A stretch of DNA of 64,000 bases from Paraescarpia echinospica (lineage: Eukaryota > Annelida > Polychaeta > Sabellida > Siboglinidae): NCBI GenBank assembly GCA_020002185.1, contig CM034543.1, forward strand, positions 9,898,302 to 9,962,301, in the 5' to 3' direction. The position numbers and the translations under genes are program-made. Shown here in pieces: positions 34,566 to 48,900 of the stretch (positions within the stretch are counted from its first letter, which is position 1; every line of letters starts with the position of its first letter). The notes beneath the pieces were generated by a model. That model saw nothing but the letters and a program-made list of their open reading frames with translations. It did no database searches and had not been told where the DNA came from.

Positions 34566-37500
34566 TATAAACTAGTAATTTAATTTTGCCTACGTGACTG
34601 TAAATTATCCTGTTGGATTCCTTGCTCCTCATTGTGTAGGTCTAGCCATCAAAATGTAATGAAAGTATAAATGTTAACTATGTGAACGTGACTAATAGCC
34701 TTGTAACATTTTCTGCAGAGGTGGGTTGCTTAATTTTCGCTCGATTTACCCAACTATTTCTGAATCTAATCCTAAATAGTTAATGTTTTACCCATTAGAT
34801 GGCTCCGCCATGTAACGTAGTGCTCCAGTATTCAACTAGGGGGCGGTACGTCTGAAGTGCCGTCGTATCGGAAGTATTGTGACTGTTATGGGTGCACTTA
34901 CGGTTCCACCATTCCCTGGAAGTGTGTCGACGAACAGAGATCCGGCATCCACGGTAGATGACATTACTCTAACTATTTACATTGGTGTCCGTTGGATGGC
35001 GCCGGATGTCCCATATCTCTCATGGCCGCGCCCACTGTTAATATCAACGGAAGTCGTGCAATATCGGAAGTGAATCGTTTGAAATATGGCCGCTTCCTAA
35101 TAATGTGAATCTTCTAGATGACGCTACACCTCGCATAGGAAATTCTCTATTTGTAAATACGGAAATACGTTTCAATACCGGTAGTACGTCGCCGGTAAAA
35201 TGGCCGCTTCATATACTTATCCTTTCTGCTAAATGAAGTGACACCTCATATTGAAATTTCTCGGAAATCATACGAGTCTCGTGACCGCCCCATTGAAAGT
35301 GAAACAAGAACAGATGGCTGCCTCTTGGAATTAAGGTTGGCACGTTATTTTCCTAAGATGGTTTGGACATTTACTTATTCGAACTGCTCGCCTCCCAAAC
35401 TGACACGTAAAGTCACTAGATGACACTTCTTGGTAGGCCAATAGGTCAAACTATGAAGGATGGGTAAGACTTTAGAATTGATGAATAAGAGCTCCAATGT
35501 CAGCGCGTTCAAAAGACTAACATCTCGAAAAGATCAGATTTTCAAAAGACATACAAGACGAAACACCACTCAAAAATGGAAAGTCGACTAAATTAAACCT
35601 TCGACAGAATGTGCACACGTTCAATAAACAAACAAGTAGAAAATCAGACGTTCAGCAGGTAAATAAAGAAAACAAATCAAGTTAAACATTTAGATTTTAT
35701 ACATCATAAATTATACCTTTAACACTGTACACTATAACTGATGTGTTATGCCTTACACCTTATATTTAGGCCTTACTCACTATGCACTATAGTTTGTACT
35801 TTACACCTTATACACTATACACGATAACTTATACATTATACCTTCAACTATTACACATTATACACTACACATCATACTTTAAAATGCATTAGACACAACA
35901 TAGTAGAGATAGTTAACAATACACCAAGTATTATCATTAATACAATTTACACACACATTCTATATGGTTTTTCAACATACACACACAACTTTTTAATTTC
36001 AAATTATGAATTCAGTTGTCGCATTCATAATTGCTTTATTTGTAATTCGTAATACGTATTGAAATATATACCTAAGTAGCCATATGTACGTCAATTTGTA
36101 CAAGAGTACATATAATCAGTCCTTGTATTACGTATGTATTGACACACTGAGTAATTATCAACTGTAAAACAAGTCATATGCTATTCTGATTTGTCACATG
36201 TAAATTTAGTTGTTTGTTTATATTTATGGGGTGGCTCCTGTGCTAGCGATATTATATATCTTAGTGGGAGTCTCCCGAATTGATCTATTACTTACGTTAT
36301 TCATTGTATATGTATCGTATTTGTAGGTCAAATAAATTGATTCTGAGTTCTTTGTACATTACACCTTATACCTTATACCCTACATACTTTACCTTATACA
36401 TTATACCTTATACGTTATGTATTATGCATTATTATTTTTACCACACTCACGAACAAAAATGGTAAGAACTTACGACGCTCTCGCATTAAAGTTGAAAAAC
36501 GTGTAGACATTCAATAACCACACGGCGAAATAGTTTTACTTTTTATCTGAATTATGATCAAACTACAGCAGTTATTCAGAAAACGCAGTGTTAATCAGGT
36601 CACGGCGATGTATGGCAAACGTTGGTGCCACAAAAAAACACGTTATTTTGTGTAATAAATAAACTTATTTTATAAAATACAATTATTTGTATCTATAGAA
36701 ATTATGATTGCCATGGCTTAATTGACTTAACATCTATTTCACCCATAACACATTTGTGCTTGTGTGTACGTGTATGTGCGTGTGTGCTCATCAGAGTAGT
36801 CGGGTGAACGCGTGTGCTCGTGTGTGCGTGCTTGCGAGCGTGCGTTCGTGTATGTTACAAAGGGAGACAATAAAAGTAGTGTGGAATTTGAGTTTCCAGT
36901 ATTATTTTTGAACTGATTATATTAATCATTCAACCACAATTTGCTAAGATAGTGAAAAGGCCAACTATAAATATTTACTTGTAATTGTATCAAATATGGC
37001 CAAAATAAACTTTGGTTCATCCCACAATTGCTGCCAAAATGAAAATTATAATAGAATCGTTTACGCGAGCGAAACAAAAAGCTAATTGAATACTAGTATC
37101 ATATGAACTTACGGAATATGTTTCAAATGCAATTTGACGACATAATAGTTGTGATTGCCATAAAGAAGCAGCTCAAGGCCATCCAAATGTTACGTGTAAC
37201 CTCTCGTAGTCTCGGTGAACACGAAGAAGAAAATGTTATTAACAGAAACGTATGTTAAAGGTTATATATAAACCTACGATGTTTGGCAAAGCAATGTTAC
37301 TCCCTGCGCGAACACGACGAGAATGAAAATAAGTATACTTTTTTTCCAAGATGAATGGGTATGCTACGTGGCGAATATAACCCCCGGATGGGCGCATGGC
37401 ATATAAAAAACAAGCAAACACACAAGTGCCAAATGCAAAATAACATACCGCAGGTCATGGGTAAGACAATCGTACAATGAATTGCTAGCTGCTTGCGGAA

Positions 37501-38230
37501 TTTTGAATTTTTAGCATGCACGGCTAAAAGAGTGAACGTCTTGGAATTTGCACAAAGCGGGTTGACGAAAACGTTTAAAAATTATAATGTGTTGATGCTT
37601 CATCCATAACAGCCATGCGCAAGGATTGTTTAATACGAATTTGACAGCTAGTTTATAATACCATCAATTAATGACACTGGGCTCCAAATGTCAACAGCTG
37701 AGCAATATGTTTTATATATGACACAACGGAGGGGCCTACCATCCATGAGGGCAGCAAAGGGAAATTTGACATTTGCACTTATGTATCAAGTACGTCAGGG
37801 GTGTGAAATAAAACAAACACTAACAACACAGCGTTACGATACATATGGGCCGCAATGCAACTCAAAGGTACACAAAGGTACAACCGTTCTTTGACTTGAC
37901 ACAATGATCGTTGTTATCAGCGTCTGTTGAAGACACATGATCCAAGTTACTCAATTAACATCTAAATATAGGGTGTCTCCAATATAGACGGAAACTGGAC
38001 ACGACTGTTTTGTCAACAAATTCCGAACTCGCCCTAGCCACTGCTTTTGCAGACGCGAACCGAATTCGCATAGATCAAACAAAGTGGGGGCGTGTCTTAC
38101 CTTTTCGTTATGTTTACAATATTAACTGCAATAGAACGTAGTACCTCATATTGTTATGAAAATCCGTTGATGTTTCTTGCATGATATGTTTACACTTTTC
38201 ACGACTAAAGAATAACAATACACTTCTCAA
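34566..38230. other. Long AT-rich intergenic stretch
   Basis: TTATAC/ACACTA-rich simple sequence lies at 35700-35880 and 36350-36430, and imperfect GT-rich sequence at 36755-36860. Related short phrases (ATGGCCGCTTC) recur at 35082 and 35199. No gene was recognised; reading frames here are short and unsupported. Confidence 0.45.
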
Positions 38231-38234
38231 AGTG

Positions 38235-38400
38235 ACAACGTGAAAAAGAACGATCGGACAGAGAAACCTTTCGACGACAAGCCCACACATGTGGAATAGC
38301 TTTCCAAAATGTGTGCGGTAAGCTGGAACAATAACTGCATTCCTGAAAACAATATTAAAACACATGTATTTCGCCTGTATGGATACATGAATACGATTAC
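38235..38400 (+). pseudogene. Non-LTR RT C-terminal fragment
   Basis: One frame reads RTIGQRNLSTTSPHMWNSFP, then KCVR, a stop, AGTITAFLKTILKHMYFA. The pattern (S...WNSLP..VR.A.TI..FK..LK.H.F) is the last ~40 residues of many LINE reverse transcriptases. Only this piece is present. Confidence 0.6.
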
Positions 38401-38639
38401 GTGGCGCATATTGTGACGACTACGCAAATAAAACTTATACCTAGCGTTAGAACTAATTTCGACATATGTGTTAATGATCGATGCAATCAAGCAAACGATA
38501 TGTTATCTGGTATCAACAACATCACGACGCAATCCTCTACAGATCAGGCGTGGGTAAGAGGCATGAAGTCTAACGTGTGGAAGGAGATCATTGACTTACT
38601 CTTTATACCGGTTAATTTTTTGAATGTGAAAAATCCCTA

Positions 38640-39100
38640 CAAATGAGAATGATGCGTTTCATTCTTTGAACCGTTATGTAACTGGATATGTGGACCGGTC
38701 TTCGATAACAGCTGAGGTCACAATGACACGTTCGTTACGTGACGTCGTACACGTATAAAACTGCAAGCATCAAATACGTAGAACACTGTGATTGGCGGCA
38801 GTAACACGTCGGCGAGGAACACTGTCGTGAGTCTATTTATATACTATGGGGACAGGGAGCATGAGAGTGTATATTAATTAGACGGTGAAAGATGGATAGG
38901 TCAAAGAAATATTTATATACGTATTTATGTCACTTAAGAAAAAAATACGTGATGACACAAAGTGAAATTAATGAAGTGACACTATAATTGGATAGCAAAA
39001 TGTATTGTTTTTCACAGTAGCCGTCGACCATACCTTAAGTGCAATAATAATCCATTTTAGTTGAATAAATACTACTAGCTTACAACCATAAGTACGGACC
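38640..39100. repeat. Globin-upstream repeat, inverted copy
   Basis: Reverse complement of 23129-23500: GAGAATGATGCGTTTCATTC, GGGACAGGGAGCATGAGAGT, TTAATGAAGTGACACTATAA, CGACCATACCTTAAG. Orientation is opposite to the other copies. Confidence 0.75.
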
Positions 39101-39660
39101 AACAATTCAAGGACAGCTATCATAACCATTACTAGTACGGTGTCTTATGGGAAGTATCGGTATTTCCGGGACAAACGCATGACAATTCGACCATATATGT
39201 AAATTGTCACGGCGAATCCGATTAGAGGCGGCTCAACGTAAGATGATGTGTACTTGACCTTGAATTTCAAGGTCAAATGTTATTGGACGTAATTTATAAC
39301 TTTTTTAATAACAACGCAGTTTGTACGTATGTTTATGTGTAATTATATACGTATGCATGTGTGTGTGCATGAATGTATGTCCATTATTTTGAATTTCAAG
39401 GTCAAATATTTGTTTTTTCTAAAATACCGCTGTTTTTGAATATATGAATGTGTGCGTACTACTTATGCATGTATGTATGAATATATGTATGCCTATATGT
39501 ATGTATGTGTTAATGTATGAAAGTATGTATGATTGCATGTATATTATTTACTGAACGTGAAATGAATATATATATATATATATGTATATATACAATAATT
39601 AATTTTTTTTACTACCTGATTTTGTACATGTGAATGTACGTGTGTATTTATGCATATACA
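39101..39660. repeat. GTAT/TATA low-complexity tracts
   Basis: Imperfect (GTAT)n and (ATGTAT)n over 39320-39590. AAGGTCAAAT with GAATTTCAAGGTCAAAT occurs twice (39262, 39390). Confidence 0.7.
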
Positions 39661-39673
39661 GTGTGTGTGTGTA

Positions 39674-39728
<55 letters not shown>
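39661..39728. repeat. (GT)n microsatellite
   Basis: About 33 GT units with GTATGTAT near the start. Confidence 0.95.
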
Positions 39729-39741
<13 letters not shown>

Positions 39742-39929
39742 CATATATGTGATTGCGCATGTGTATTTGTGCATACAAACGTGTAAGTACGTACGTATTG
39801 TTTTTACTTTTTTATTTTATCGTTCATAATAAATTTAATCATGTGTTACCTCATGATACAGGAATACGTGAAAGGTTCAGTATTAAAGCACGTACATCGC
39901 GCTGCATAAGGCCTTCTGCTTTTATATCG

Positions 39930-41020
39930 GCACTGCAAAAATTCCTGGCACGCCTTGACAGCGTCGGGAAGCGTTGTCCAAATAGGACAATTTCTTCCAT
40001 CCTCGAAATTCTACCTAAAATCATATCCGGCCAAGCCATACAACTCAAACTTCAGACAAAGCCTTCCAAGCCGATCTTTCCCCACGCAATGGAACGCTGA
40101 ACGAGACCACAGCCCTTGATGGCAGAATTCCCTTGGCCTTCCGCTCTTTAAAATTGTAACAAACGATGCTGACGTATACGTTTATGATGCTTCGCCCTCT
40201 TCCAAATGAAACCAACAGTTAGAAACTCGTGACGGTCGCTTTCAAACAGACGAACATCCAAACGAAGATTACGACAACATCCGTGTCTACAGAGCGCACA
40301 CTTACTGTCTTATCCCTTACTGTAGAGCACACAGAGAATGGTACATTGCAGGCGGGTTTGTCTCCTCGTGAGAATATAACTCAACCATGACTGTTCCATG
40401 AGGAGCTACATTGTCATCATTTATATCGCTCAGCACCTTGTTTTCTGATCACTGCTCCGTTTGGATTTCTTCTCCAAGAAACTTGAGTGGGTCGTCCTCG
40501 TTTTTTTGTAATCCCACAGGAACTGTGGCCACGAAGATGCAGATACGCGTGTGAGGTAGTCCCATGCCATGACGCGATCTGATGTAGTTTCACTTTCAGC
40601 GTTCCATGGCGCGGGGAAAAGGTTGGTTTGGAAAGCTTTGTCTGAAGTTCCCGAGGTGACACAGGCATGTGCACCCATTGCGAGGTTACCTTGTTTGCAG
40701 AGTTACACGTAGTTAGACCAAAACTAAAGTTACTGGATTTCGACATCACAATTTATGACAAATTTAGAGCCGCGTTAATAAGGCAAGACGAGAACTTTTC
40801 ATTTAAAAAACTGCGCCTTCGATCGTCTGCCACCATCAGAGGGTGCAAACTGAAACACGTCATGCACAGCAGCCACCGGGCAAGCATGTTGTTCTTCGGT
40901 TGTATGGCTCGGCCGGATGTGCCGTACCCAAAGAACTTTGGGTAGAAGTTCGAGGATGGGAGATGGTATCCTATTTTGTGAAAGCTTCATAAAGCTACAA
41001 AGGTGTGCCGGGAGCTTCTG
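39930..41020. repeat. Inverted duplication of a coding-like block
   Basis: 39940-40100 (plus strand: CCATCCTCGAAATTCTACC, GGCCAAGCCATACAACTC, CAGACAAAGCCTTCCAAGCC, ATGGAACGCTGA) reappears as reverse complement in split form at 40610-40660 and 40900-41010. The second copy carries 240 bp of extra sequence in the middle. Frames such as NRIPSPILELLPKVLW and RTISSILEILPKI correspond. The nature of the parent sequence is unknown. Confidence 0.6.
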
Positions 41021-41221
41021 TGATGTCGCTACACATGTAGAAGGCCTGTGCAGCGAGTTGCACGTGCTCTAAAGGTGGTCGTGGGAGGACCTTTACACGT
41101 GTTCCTATGATAAGACGAGATATATGATTATAGTTAGTATGGACGATGCAACAATAAGGTAAAGATAACACTTACATATATACTAATTTACTAATATATA
41201 CACGCACGCACGCCTGAAGAC

Positions 41222-41222
41222 A

Positions 41223-41275
<53 letters not shown>
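41222..41275. repeat. (CA)n microsatellite
   Basis: About 26 CA units. Confidence 0.95.
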
Positions 41276-41281
<6 letters not shown>

Positions 41282-41529
41282 ATACACGTGAGCAAGTTCG
41301 ATGTATTTAGGATTCGTTTATGCCGTTTCAACGATATGCCCGGCCAATCCTCGCCATTTGACGCGGCTGATGACCCAAGATCCCCGCAATTGTACAGCTG
41401 TACATATACATACATTCCTTAATACATACATACATACATACATAAGTTGCAAAAAAGGCAGTTATAGCATAGTTATAACAGTAAATATAATTCCAATACT
41501 ACACCTCTATTCAAGAATCTTGAATTACT

Positions 41530-41940
41530 AAAGGTAGAGGACATCTATAAACTATCATGTCTCAAACTTTTTTAAATATAAAAACGGAAACCTCCCAGGA
41601 TAGTTCCAAAACATGTTTCAAACAGAGGAAAATACAATAATAAGATTAAGAAGGACCAGATGGGCATCTCAACGTTTTAATAACATGGAAAACAACCTTC
41701 CAAACAACAATAATTATGATATTCAAGTAAAACATACAAATTCAAAGTATTGCCGCCTTTGCATCGGACATGAAATTCCAAAAATAATCCAACAAAACTT
41801 TCTTCCAAAAATTGTACTTGAAAAAATTAAAATTCATTCATACCAAGGCTTTATAAACTATGACACAAAATAGATAATTAATAAATATATATCACAATGT
41901 AGCATTCAGAATTGCTATATATGCAAGCCAAATGGACCAT
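41530..41940 (+). pseudogene. Probable non-LTR element ORF2 3' end
   Basis: Frames in series read VEDIYKLSCLKLF, YKNGNLP, then from 41613 MFQTEENTIIRLRRTRWASQ, HEIPKIIQQNFLPKIVLEKI and HSYQGFINYDTK, a stop, and IINKYISQCSIQNCYIC. The ordering (KL..L.LF..Y, IP..I......I.EKI..HS..GF.NY, YI..Y...C.I.NCYIC) resembles the tail of a LINE reverse-transcriptase ORF of another clade. A frameshift at 41575 and a stop at 41872 break it. Confidence 0.5.
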
Positions 41941-41989
41941 ATCAACAGTATACATTTTATAATATAAAATATTGTTATTAGTTATACTC

Positions 41990-42989
41990 NNNNNNNNNNN
42001 NNNNNNNNNNNNNNNNNNNNNNNNNNNNNNNNNNNNNNNNNNNNNNNNNNNNNNNNNNNNNNNNNNNNNNNNNNNNNNNNNNNNNNNNNNNNNNNNNNNN
42101 NNNNNNNNNNNNNNNNNNNNNNNNNNNNNNNNNNNNNNNNNNNNNNNNNNNNNNNNNNNNNNNNNNNNNNNNNNNNNNNNNNNNNNNNNNNNNNNNNNNN
42201 NNNNNNNNNNNNNNNNNNNNNNNNNNNNNNNNNNNNNNNNNNNNNNNNNNNNNNNNNNNNNNNNNNNNNNNNNNNNNNNNNNNNNNNNNNNNNNNNNNNN
42301 NNNNNNNNNNNNNNNNNNNNNNNNNNNNNNNNNNNNNNNNNNNNNNNNNNNNNNNNNNNNNNNNNNNNNNNNNNNNNNNNNNNNNNNNNNNNNNNNNNNN
42401 NNNNNNNNNNNNNNNNNNNNNNNNNNNNNNNNNNNNNNNNNNNNNNNNNNNNNNNNNNNNNNNNNNNNNNNNNNNNNNNNNNNNNNNNNNNNNNNNNNNN
42501 NNNNNNNNNNNNNNNNNNNNNNNNNNNNNNNNNNNNNNNNNNNNNNNNNNNNNNNNNNNNNNNNNNNNNNNNNNNNNNNNNNNNNNNNNNNNNNNNNNNN
42601 NNNNNNNNNNNNNNNNNNNNNNNNNNNNNNNNNNNNNNNNNNNNNNNNNNNNNNNNNNNNNNNNNNNNNNNNNNNNNNNNNNNNNNNNNNNNNNNNNNNN
42701 NNNNNNNNNNNNNNNNNNNNNNNNNNNNNNNNNNNNNNNNNNNNNNNNNNNNNNNNNNNNNNNNNNNNNNNNNNNNNNNNNNNNNNNNNNNNNNNNNNNN
42801 NNNNNNNNNNNNNNNNNNNNNNNNNNNNNNNNNNNNNNNNNNNNNNNNNNNNNNNNNNNNNNNNNNNNNNNNNNNNNNNNNNNNNNNNNNNNNNNNNNNN
42901 NNNNNNNNNNNNNNNNNNNNNNNNNNNNNNNNNNNNNNNNNNNNNNNNNNNNNNNNNNNNNNNNNNNNNNNNNNNNNNNNNNNNNNNNN
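41990..42989. other. Assembly gap, 1000 N
   Basis: Exactly 1000 N, a conventional size for a gap of unknown length. It sits at the left edge of the satellite, so the array may be longer. Confidence 0.99.
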
Positions 42990-45900
42990 AAGATAAGTGA
43001 AGAGAGTACACATAAGAACATGTATGAGTGGAGTGAATTATAAATCATCGGGCAATGATTACAGCGTGTTGTGCACCCAAGATAAGTGAAGAAAGTATAC
43101 ATAAGAACATGTATGAGTGGAGTGAATTATAAATCATCGGGCAACGATTACAGCGTGTTGTGACCCAAGATAAGTGAAGAGAGTATACATAAGAACATGT
43201 ATGAGTGGAGTGAATTATAAATCATCGGGCAACGATTACAGCGTGTTGTGACTCAATATAAGAGAAGAGAGTATACATAAGAACATGTATGAGTGGAGTG
43301 AATTATAAATAATCGGGCAACGATTACAGCGTGTTGTGACCCAAGAGAAGTGAAGAGAGTATACATAAGAACATGAATGAGTGGAGTGAATTATAAATCA
43401 TCAGGCAACGAATACAGCGTGTTGTGACTTAAGATAAGTGAAGTGAGTACACATAAGAACATGTATGAGTGGAGTGAATTATAAATCATCGGGCAACGAT
43501 TACAGCGTGTTGTGACCCAAGAGAAGTGAAGAGAGTATACATAAGAACATGTATGAGTGGAGTGAATTATAAATAGTCAGGCAATGATTACAGCGTGTTG
43601 TGCACCCAAGATAAGTGAAGAGAGTATACATAAGAACATGTATGAGTGGAGTGAATTATAAATCATCGAGTAACGATAACAGCGTGTTGTGACCAAAGAT
43701 AAGTGAAGAGAGTACACATAAGAACATGCATGAGTGGAGTGAATTATAAATCATCGGGCAACGATTACAGCGTGTTGTGACCCAAGATAAGTGAAGAGAG
43801 TATACATAAGAACATGTATGAGTGGAGTGAATTATAAATCATCGGGCAACGATTACAGCGTGTTGTGACCCAAGATAAGTGAAGAGAGTATACATAAGAA
43901 CATGTATGAGTGGAGTGAATTATAAATCATCAGGCAACGAATACAGCGTGTTGTGACTCAAGATAAGTGAAGAGAGTACACATTAGAACATGTATGAGTC
44001 TAGTGAATTATAAATCATCGGGCAATGATTACAGCGTGTTGTGCACCCAAGATAAGTGAAGATAGTATACATAAGAACATGTATGAGTGGAGTGAATTAT
44101 AAATCATCGGGCAACGATTACAGCGTGTTGTGACCCAAGAGAAGTGAAGAGAGTATACATAAAAACATGTATGAGTGGAGTGAATTATAAATCATCAGGC
44201 AACGAATACAGCGTGTTGTGACTTAAGATAAGTGAAGAGAGTACACATAAGAACATGTATGAGTGGAGTGAATTATAAATCATCGGGCAATGATTACAGC
44301 GTGTTGTGCACCCAAGATAAGTGAAGAGAGTATACATAAGAACATGTATGAGTGGAGTGAATTATAAATCATCGGGCAACGATTACAGCGTGTTGTGACC
44401 CAAGATAAGTGAAGAGAGTATACATAAGAACATGTATGAGTGGAGTTAATTAAAAATCATCGGGCAACGATTACAGCGTGTTGTGACTCAATATAAGTGA
44501 AGAGAGTATACATAAGAACATGTATGAGTGGAGTGAATTATAAATAATCGGGCAACGATTACAGCGTGTTGTGACCAAAGAGAAGTGAAGAGAGTATACA
44601 TAAGAACATGTATGAGTGGAGTGAATTATAAATCATCAGGCAACGAATACAGCGTGTTGTGACTTAAGATAAGTGAAGAGAGTACACATAAGAACATGTA
44701 TGAGCGGAGTGAATTATAAATCATCGGGCAATGATTACAGCGTGTTGTGCACCCAAGATAAGTGAAGAGAGTATACATAAGAACATGTATGAGTGGAGTG
44801 AATTATAAATCATCGGGCAACGATTATAGCGTGTTGTGCACCCAAGATAAGTGAAGAGAGTACACATAAGAACATGTATGAGTGAAGTGAATTATAAATC
44901 ATCGGGCAACGATTACAGCGTGTTGTGACCCAATATAAGTGAAGAGAGTACACATAAGAACATGTATGAGTGGAATGAATTATTATAGATCATCGGGCAA
45001 CGATTACAGCGTGTTGTGACTCAAGATAAGTGAAGAGAGTATACATAAGAACATGTATGAGAGGAGTGAATTATAAATCATCGGGCAACGTTTACAGCGT
45101 GTTGTGACCCAAGAGAAGTGAAGAGAGTATACATAAGAACATGTATGAGTGGAGTGAATTATAAATCATCAGGCAATGATTACAGCGTGTTGTGCACCCA
45201 AGATAAGTGAAGAGAGTATACATAAGAACATGTATGAGTGGAGTGAATTATAAATCATCGGGCAACGATTACAGCGTATTGTGACCCAAGATAAGTGAAG
45301 AGAGTATACATAAGAACATGTATGAGTGGAGTGAATTATAAATCATCGGGCAACGATTACAGCGTGTTGTGACCCAAGATAAGTGAAGAGAGTATACATA
45401 AGAACATGTATGATTGGAGTGAATTATAAATCATCAGGCAACGAATACAGCGTGTTGTGACTCAAGATAAGTGAAGAGAGTACACATAAGAACATGTATG
45501 AGTGGAGTGAATTATAAATCATCGGGCAATGATTACAGCGTGTTGTGCACCCAAGATAAGTGAAGAGAGTATACATAAGAACATGTATGAGTGGAGTGAA
45601 GTAAAAATCATCGGGCAACGATTACAGCGTGTTGTGACCCAAGATAAGTGAAGAGAGTATACATAAGAACATGTATGAGTGGAGTGAATTATAAATCATC
45701 GGGCAACGATTCTAGCGTGTTGTGACTCAATATATGTGAAGAGAGTATACATAAGAACATGTATGAGTGGAGTGAATTATAAATAATCAGGCAACGATTA
45801 CAGCGTGTTGTGATCCAAGAGAAGTGAAGAGAGTATACATAAGAACATGGATGAGTGGAGTGAATTATAAATCATCGGGCAATGATTACAGCGTGTTGTG

Positions 45901-48900
45901 CACCCAAGATAAGTGAAGAGAGTATACATAAGAACATGTATGAGTGGAGTGAATTATAAATCATCGGGCAACGATTACAGCGTATTGTGACCCAAGATAA
46001 GTTAAGAGAGTATACATAAGAACATGTATGAGTGGAGTGAATTATAAATCATCAGGCAACGAATACAGCGTGTTGTGACTCAAGATAAGTGAAGAGAGTA
46101 CACATAAGAACATGTATGAGTGGAATGAATTATAAATCATCGGGCAATGATTACAGCGTGTTGTGCACCCAAGATAAGTGAAGAGAGTATACATAAGAAC
46201 ATGTATGAGTGGAGTGAATTATAAATCATCGGGCAACGATTACAGCGTGTTGTGACCCAAGATAAGTGAAGAGAGTATACATAAGAACATGTATGAGTGG
46301 AGTTAATTAAAAATCATCGGGCAACGATTACAGCGTGTTGTGACTCAATATAAGTGAAGAGAGTATACATAAGAACATGTATGAGTGGAGTGAATTATAA
46401 ATAATCGGGCAACGATTACAGCGTGTTGTGACCAAAGAGAAGTGAAGAGAGTATACATAAGAACATGGATGAGTGGAGTGAATTATAAATCATCGGGCAA
46501 TGATTACAGCGTGTTGTGCACCCAAGATAAGTGAAGAGAGTATACATAAGAACATGTATGAGTGGAGTGAATTATAAATCATCGGGCAACGATTACAGCG
46601 TATTGTGACCCAAGATAAGTTAAGAGAGTATACATAAGAACATGTATGAGTGGAGTGAATTATAAATCATCAGGCAACGAATACAGCGTGTTGTGACTCA
46701 AGATAAGTGAAGAGAGTACACATAAGAACATGTATGAGTGGAGTGAATTATAAATCATCGGGCAATGATTACAGCGTGTTGTGCACCCAAGATAAGTGAA
46801 GAGAGTATACATAAGAACATGTATGAGTGGAGTGAATTATAAATCATCGGGCAACGATTACAGCGTGTTGTGACCCAAGATAAGTGAAGAGAGTATACAT
46901 AAGAACATGTATGAGTGGAGTTAATTAAAAATCATCGGGCAACGATTACAGCGTGTTGTGACTCAATATAAGTGAAGAGAGTATACATAAGAACATGTAT
47001 GAGTGGAGTGAATTATAAATAATCGGGCAACGATTACAGCGTGTTGTGACCAAAGAGAAGTGAAGAGAGTATACATAAGAACATGTATGAGTGGAGTGAA
47101 TTATAAATCATCAGGCAACGAATACAGCGTGTTGTGACTTAAGATAAGTGAAGAGAGTACACATAAGAACATGTATGAGTGGAGTGAATTATAAATCATC
47201 GGGCAATGATTACAGCGTGTTGTGCACCCAAGATAAGTGAAGAGAGTATACATAAGAACATGTATGAGTGGAGTGAATTATAAATCATCGGGCAACGATT
47301 ATAGCGTGTTGTGCACCCAAGATAAGTGAAGAGAGTACACATAAGAACATGTATGAGTGAAGTGAATTATAAATCATCGGGCAACGATTACAGCGTGTTG
47401 TGACCCAATATAAGTGAAGAGAGTACACATAAGAACATGTATGAGTGGAATGAATTATTATAGATCATCGGGCAACGATTACAGCGTGTTGTGACTCAAG
47501 ATAAGTGAAGAGAGTATACATAAGAACATGTATGAGAGGAGTGAATTATAAATCATCGGGCAACGTTTACAGCGTGTTGTGACCCAAGAGAAGTGAAGAG
47601 AGTATACATAAGAACATGTATGAGTGGAGTGAATTATAAATCATCAGGCAATGATTACAGCGTGTTGTGCACCCAAGATAAGTGAAGAGAGTATACATAA
47701 GAACATGTATGAGTGGAGTGAATTATAAATCATCGGGCAACGATTACAGCGTATTGTGACCCAAGATAAGTGAAGAGAGTATACATAAGAACATGTATGA
47801 GTGGAGTGAATTATAAATCATCGGGCAACGTTTACAGCGTGTTGTGACCCAAGAGAAGTGAAGAGAGTATACATAAGAACATGTATGAGTGGAGTGAATT
47901 ATAAATCATCAGGCAATGATTACAGCGTGTTGTGCACCCAAGATAAGTGAAGAGAGTATACATAAGAACATGTATGAGTGGAGTGAATTATAAATCATCG
48001 GGCAACGATTACAGCGTGTTGTGACTCAATATATGTGAAGAGAGTATACATAAGAACATGTATGAGTGGAGTGAATTATAAATAATCAGGCAACGATTAC
48101 AGCGTGTTGTGCACCCAAGATAAGTGAAGAGAGTATACATAAGAACATGTATGAGTGGAGTGAATTATAAATCATCGGGCAACGATTACAGCGTATTGTG
48201 ACCCAAGATAAGTTAAGAGAGTATACATAAGAACATGTATGAGTGGAGTGAATTATAAATCATCAGCAACGAATACAGCGTGTTGTGACTCAAGATAAGT
48301 GAAGAGAGTACAGCGTGTTGTGATTACAGCGTGTTGTGCACCCAAGATAAGTGAAGAGAGTATACATAAGAACATGTATGAGTGGAGTGAATTATAAATC
48401 ATCGGGCAACGATTACAGCGTGTTGTGACCCAAGATAAGTGAAGAGAGTATACATAAGAACATGTATGAGTGGAGTTAATTAAAAATCATCGGGCAACGA
48501 TTACAGCGTGTTGTGACTCAATATAAGTGAAGAGAGTATACATAAGAACATGTATGAGTGGAGTGAATTATAAATAATCGGGCAACGATTACAGCGTGTT
48601 GTGACCAAAGAGAAGTGAAGAGAGTATACATAAGAACATGGATGAGTGGAGTGATTTATAAATCATCGGGCAATGATTACAGCGTGTTGTGCACCCAAGA
48701 TAAGTGAAGAGAGTATACATAAGAACATGTATGAGTGGAGTGAATTATAAATCATCGGGCAACGATTACAGCGTATTGTGACCCAAGATAAGTTAAGAGA
48801 GTATATATAAGAACATGTATGAGTGGAGTGAATTATAAATCATCAGGCAACGAATACAGCGTGTTGTGACTCAAGATAAGTGAAGAGAGTACACATAAGA

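Noticed and set aside
41878..43102. Reading frames of over 340 residues
   Set aside because: They run through the 1000-N gap and have no sequence content.
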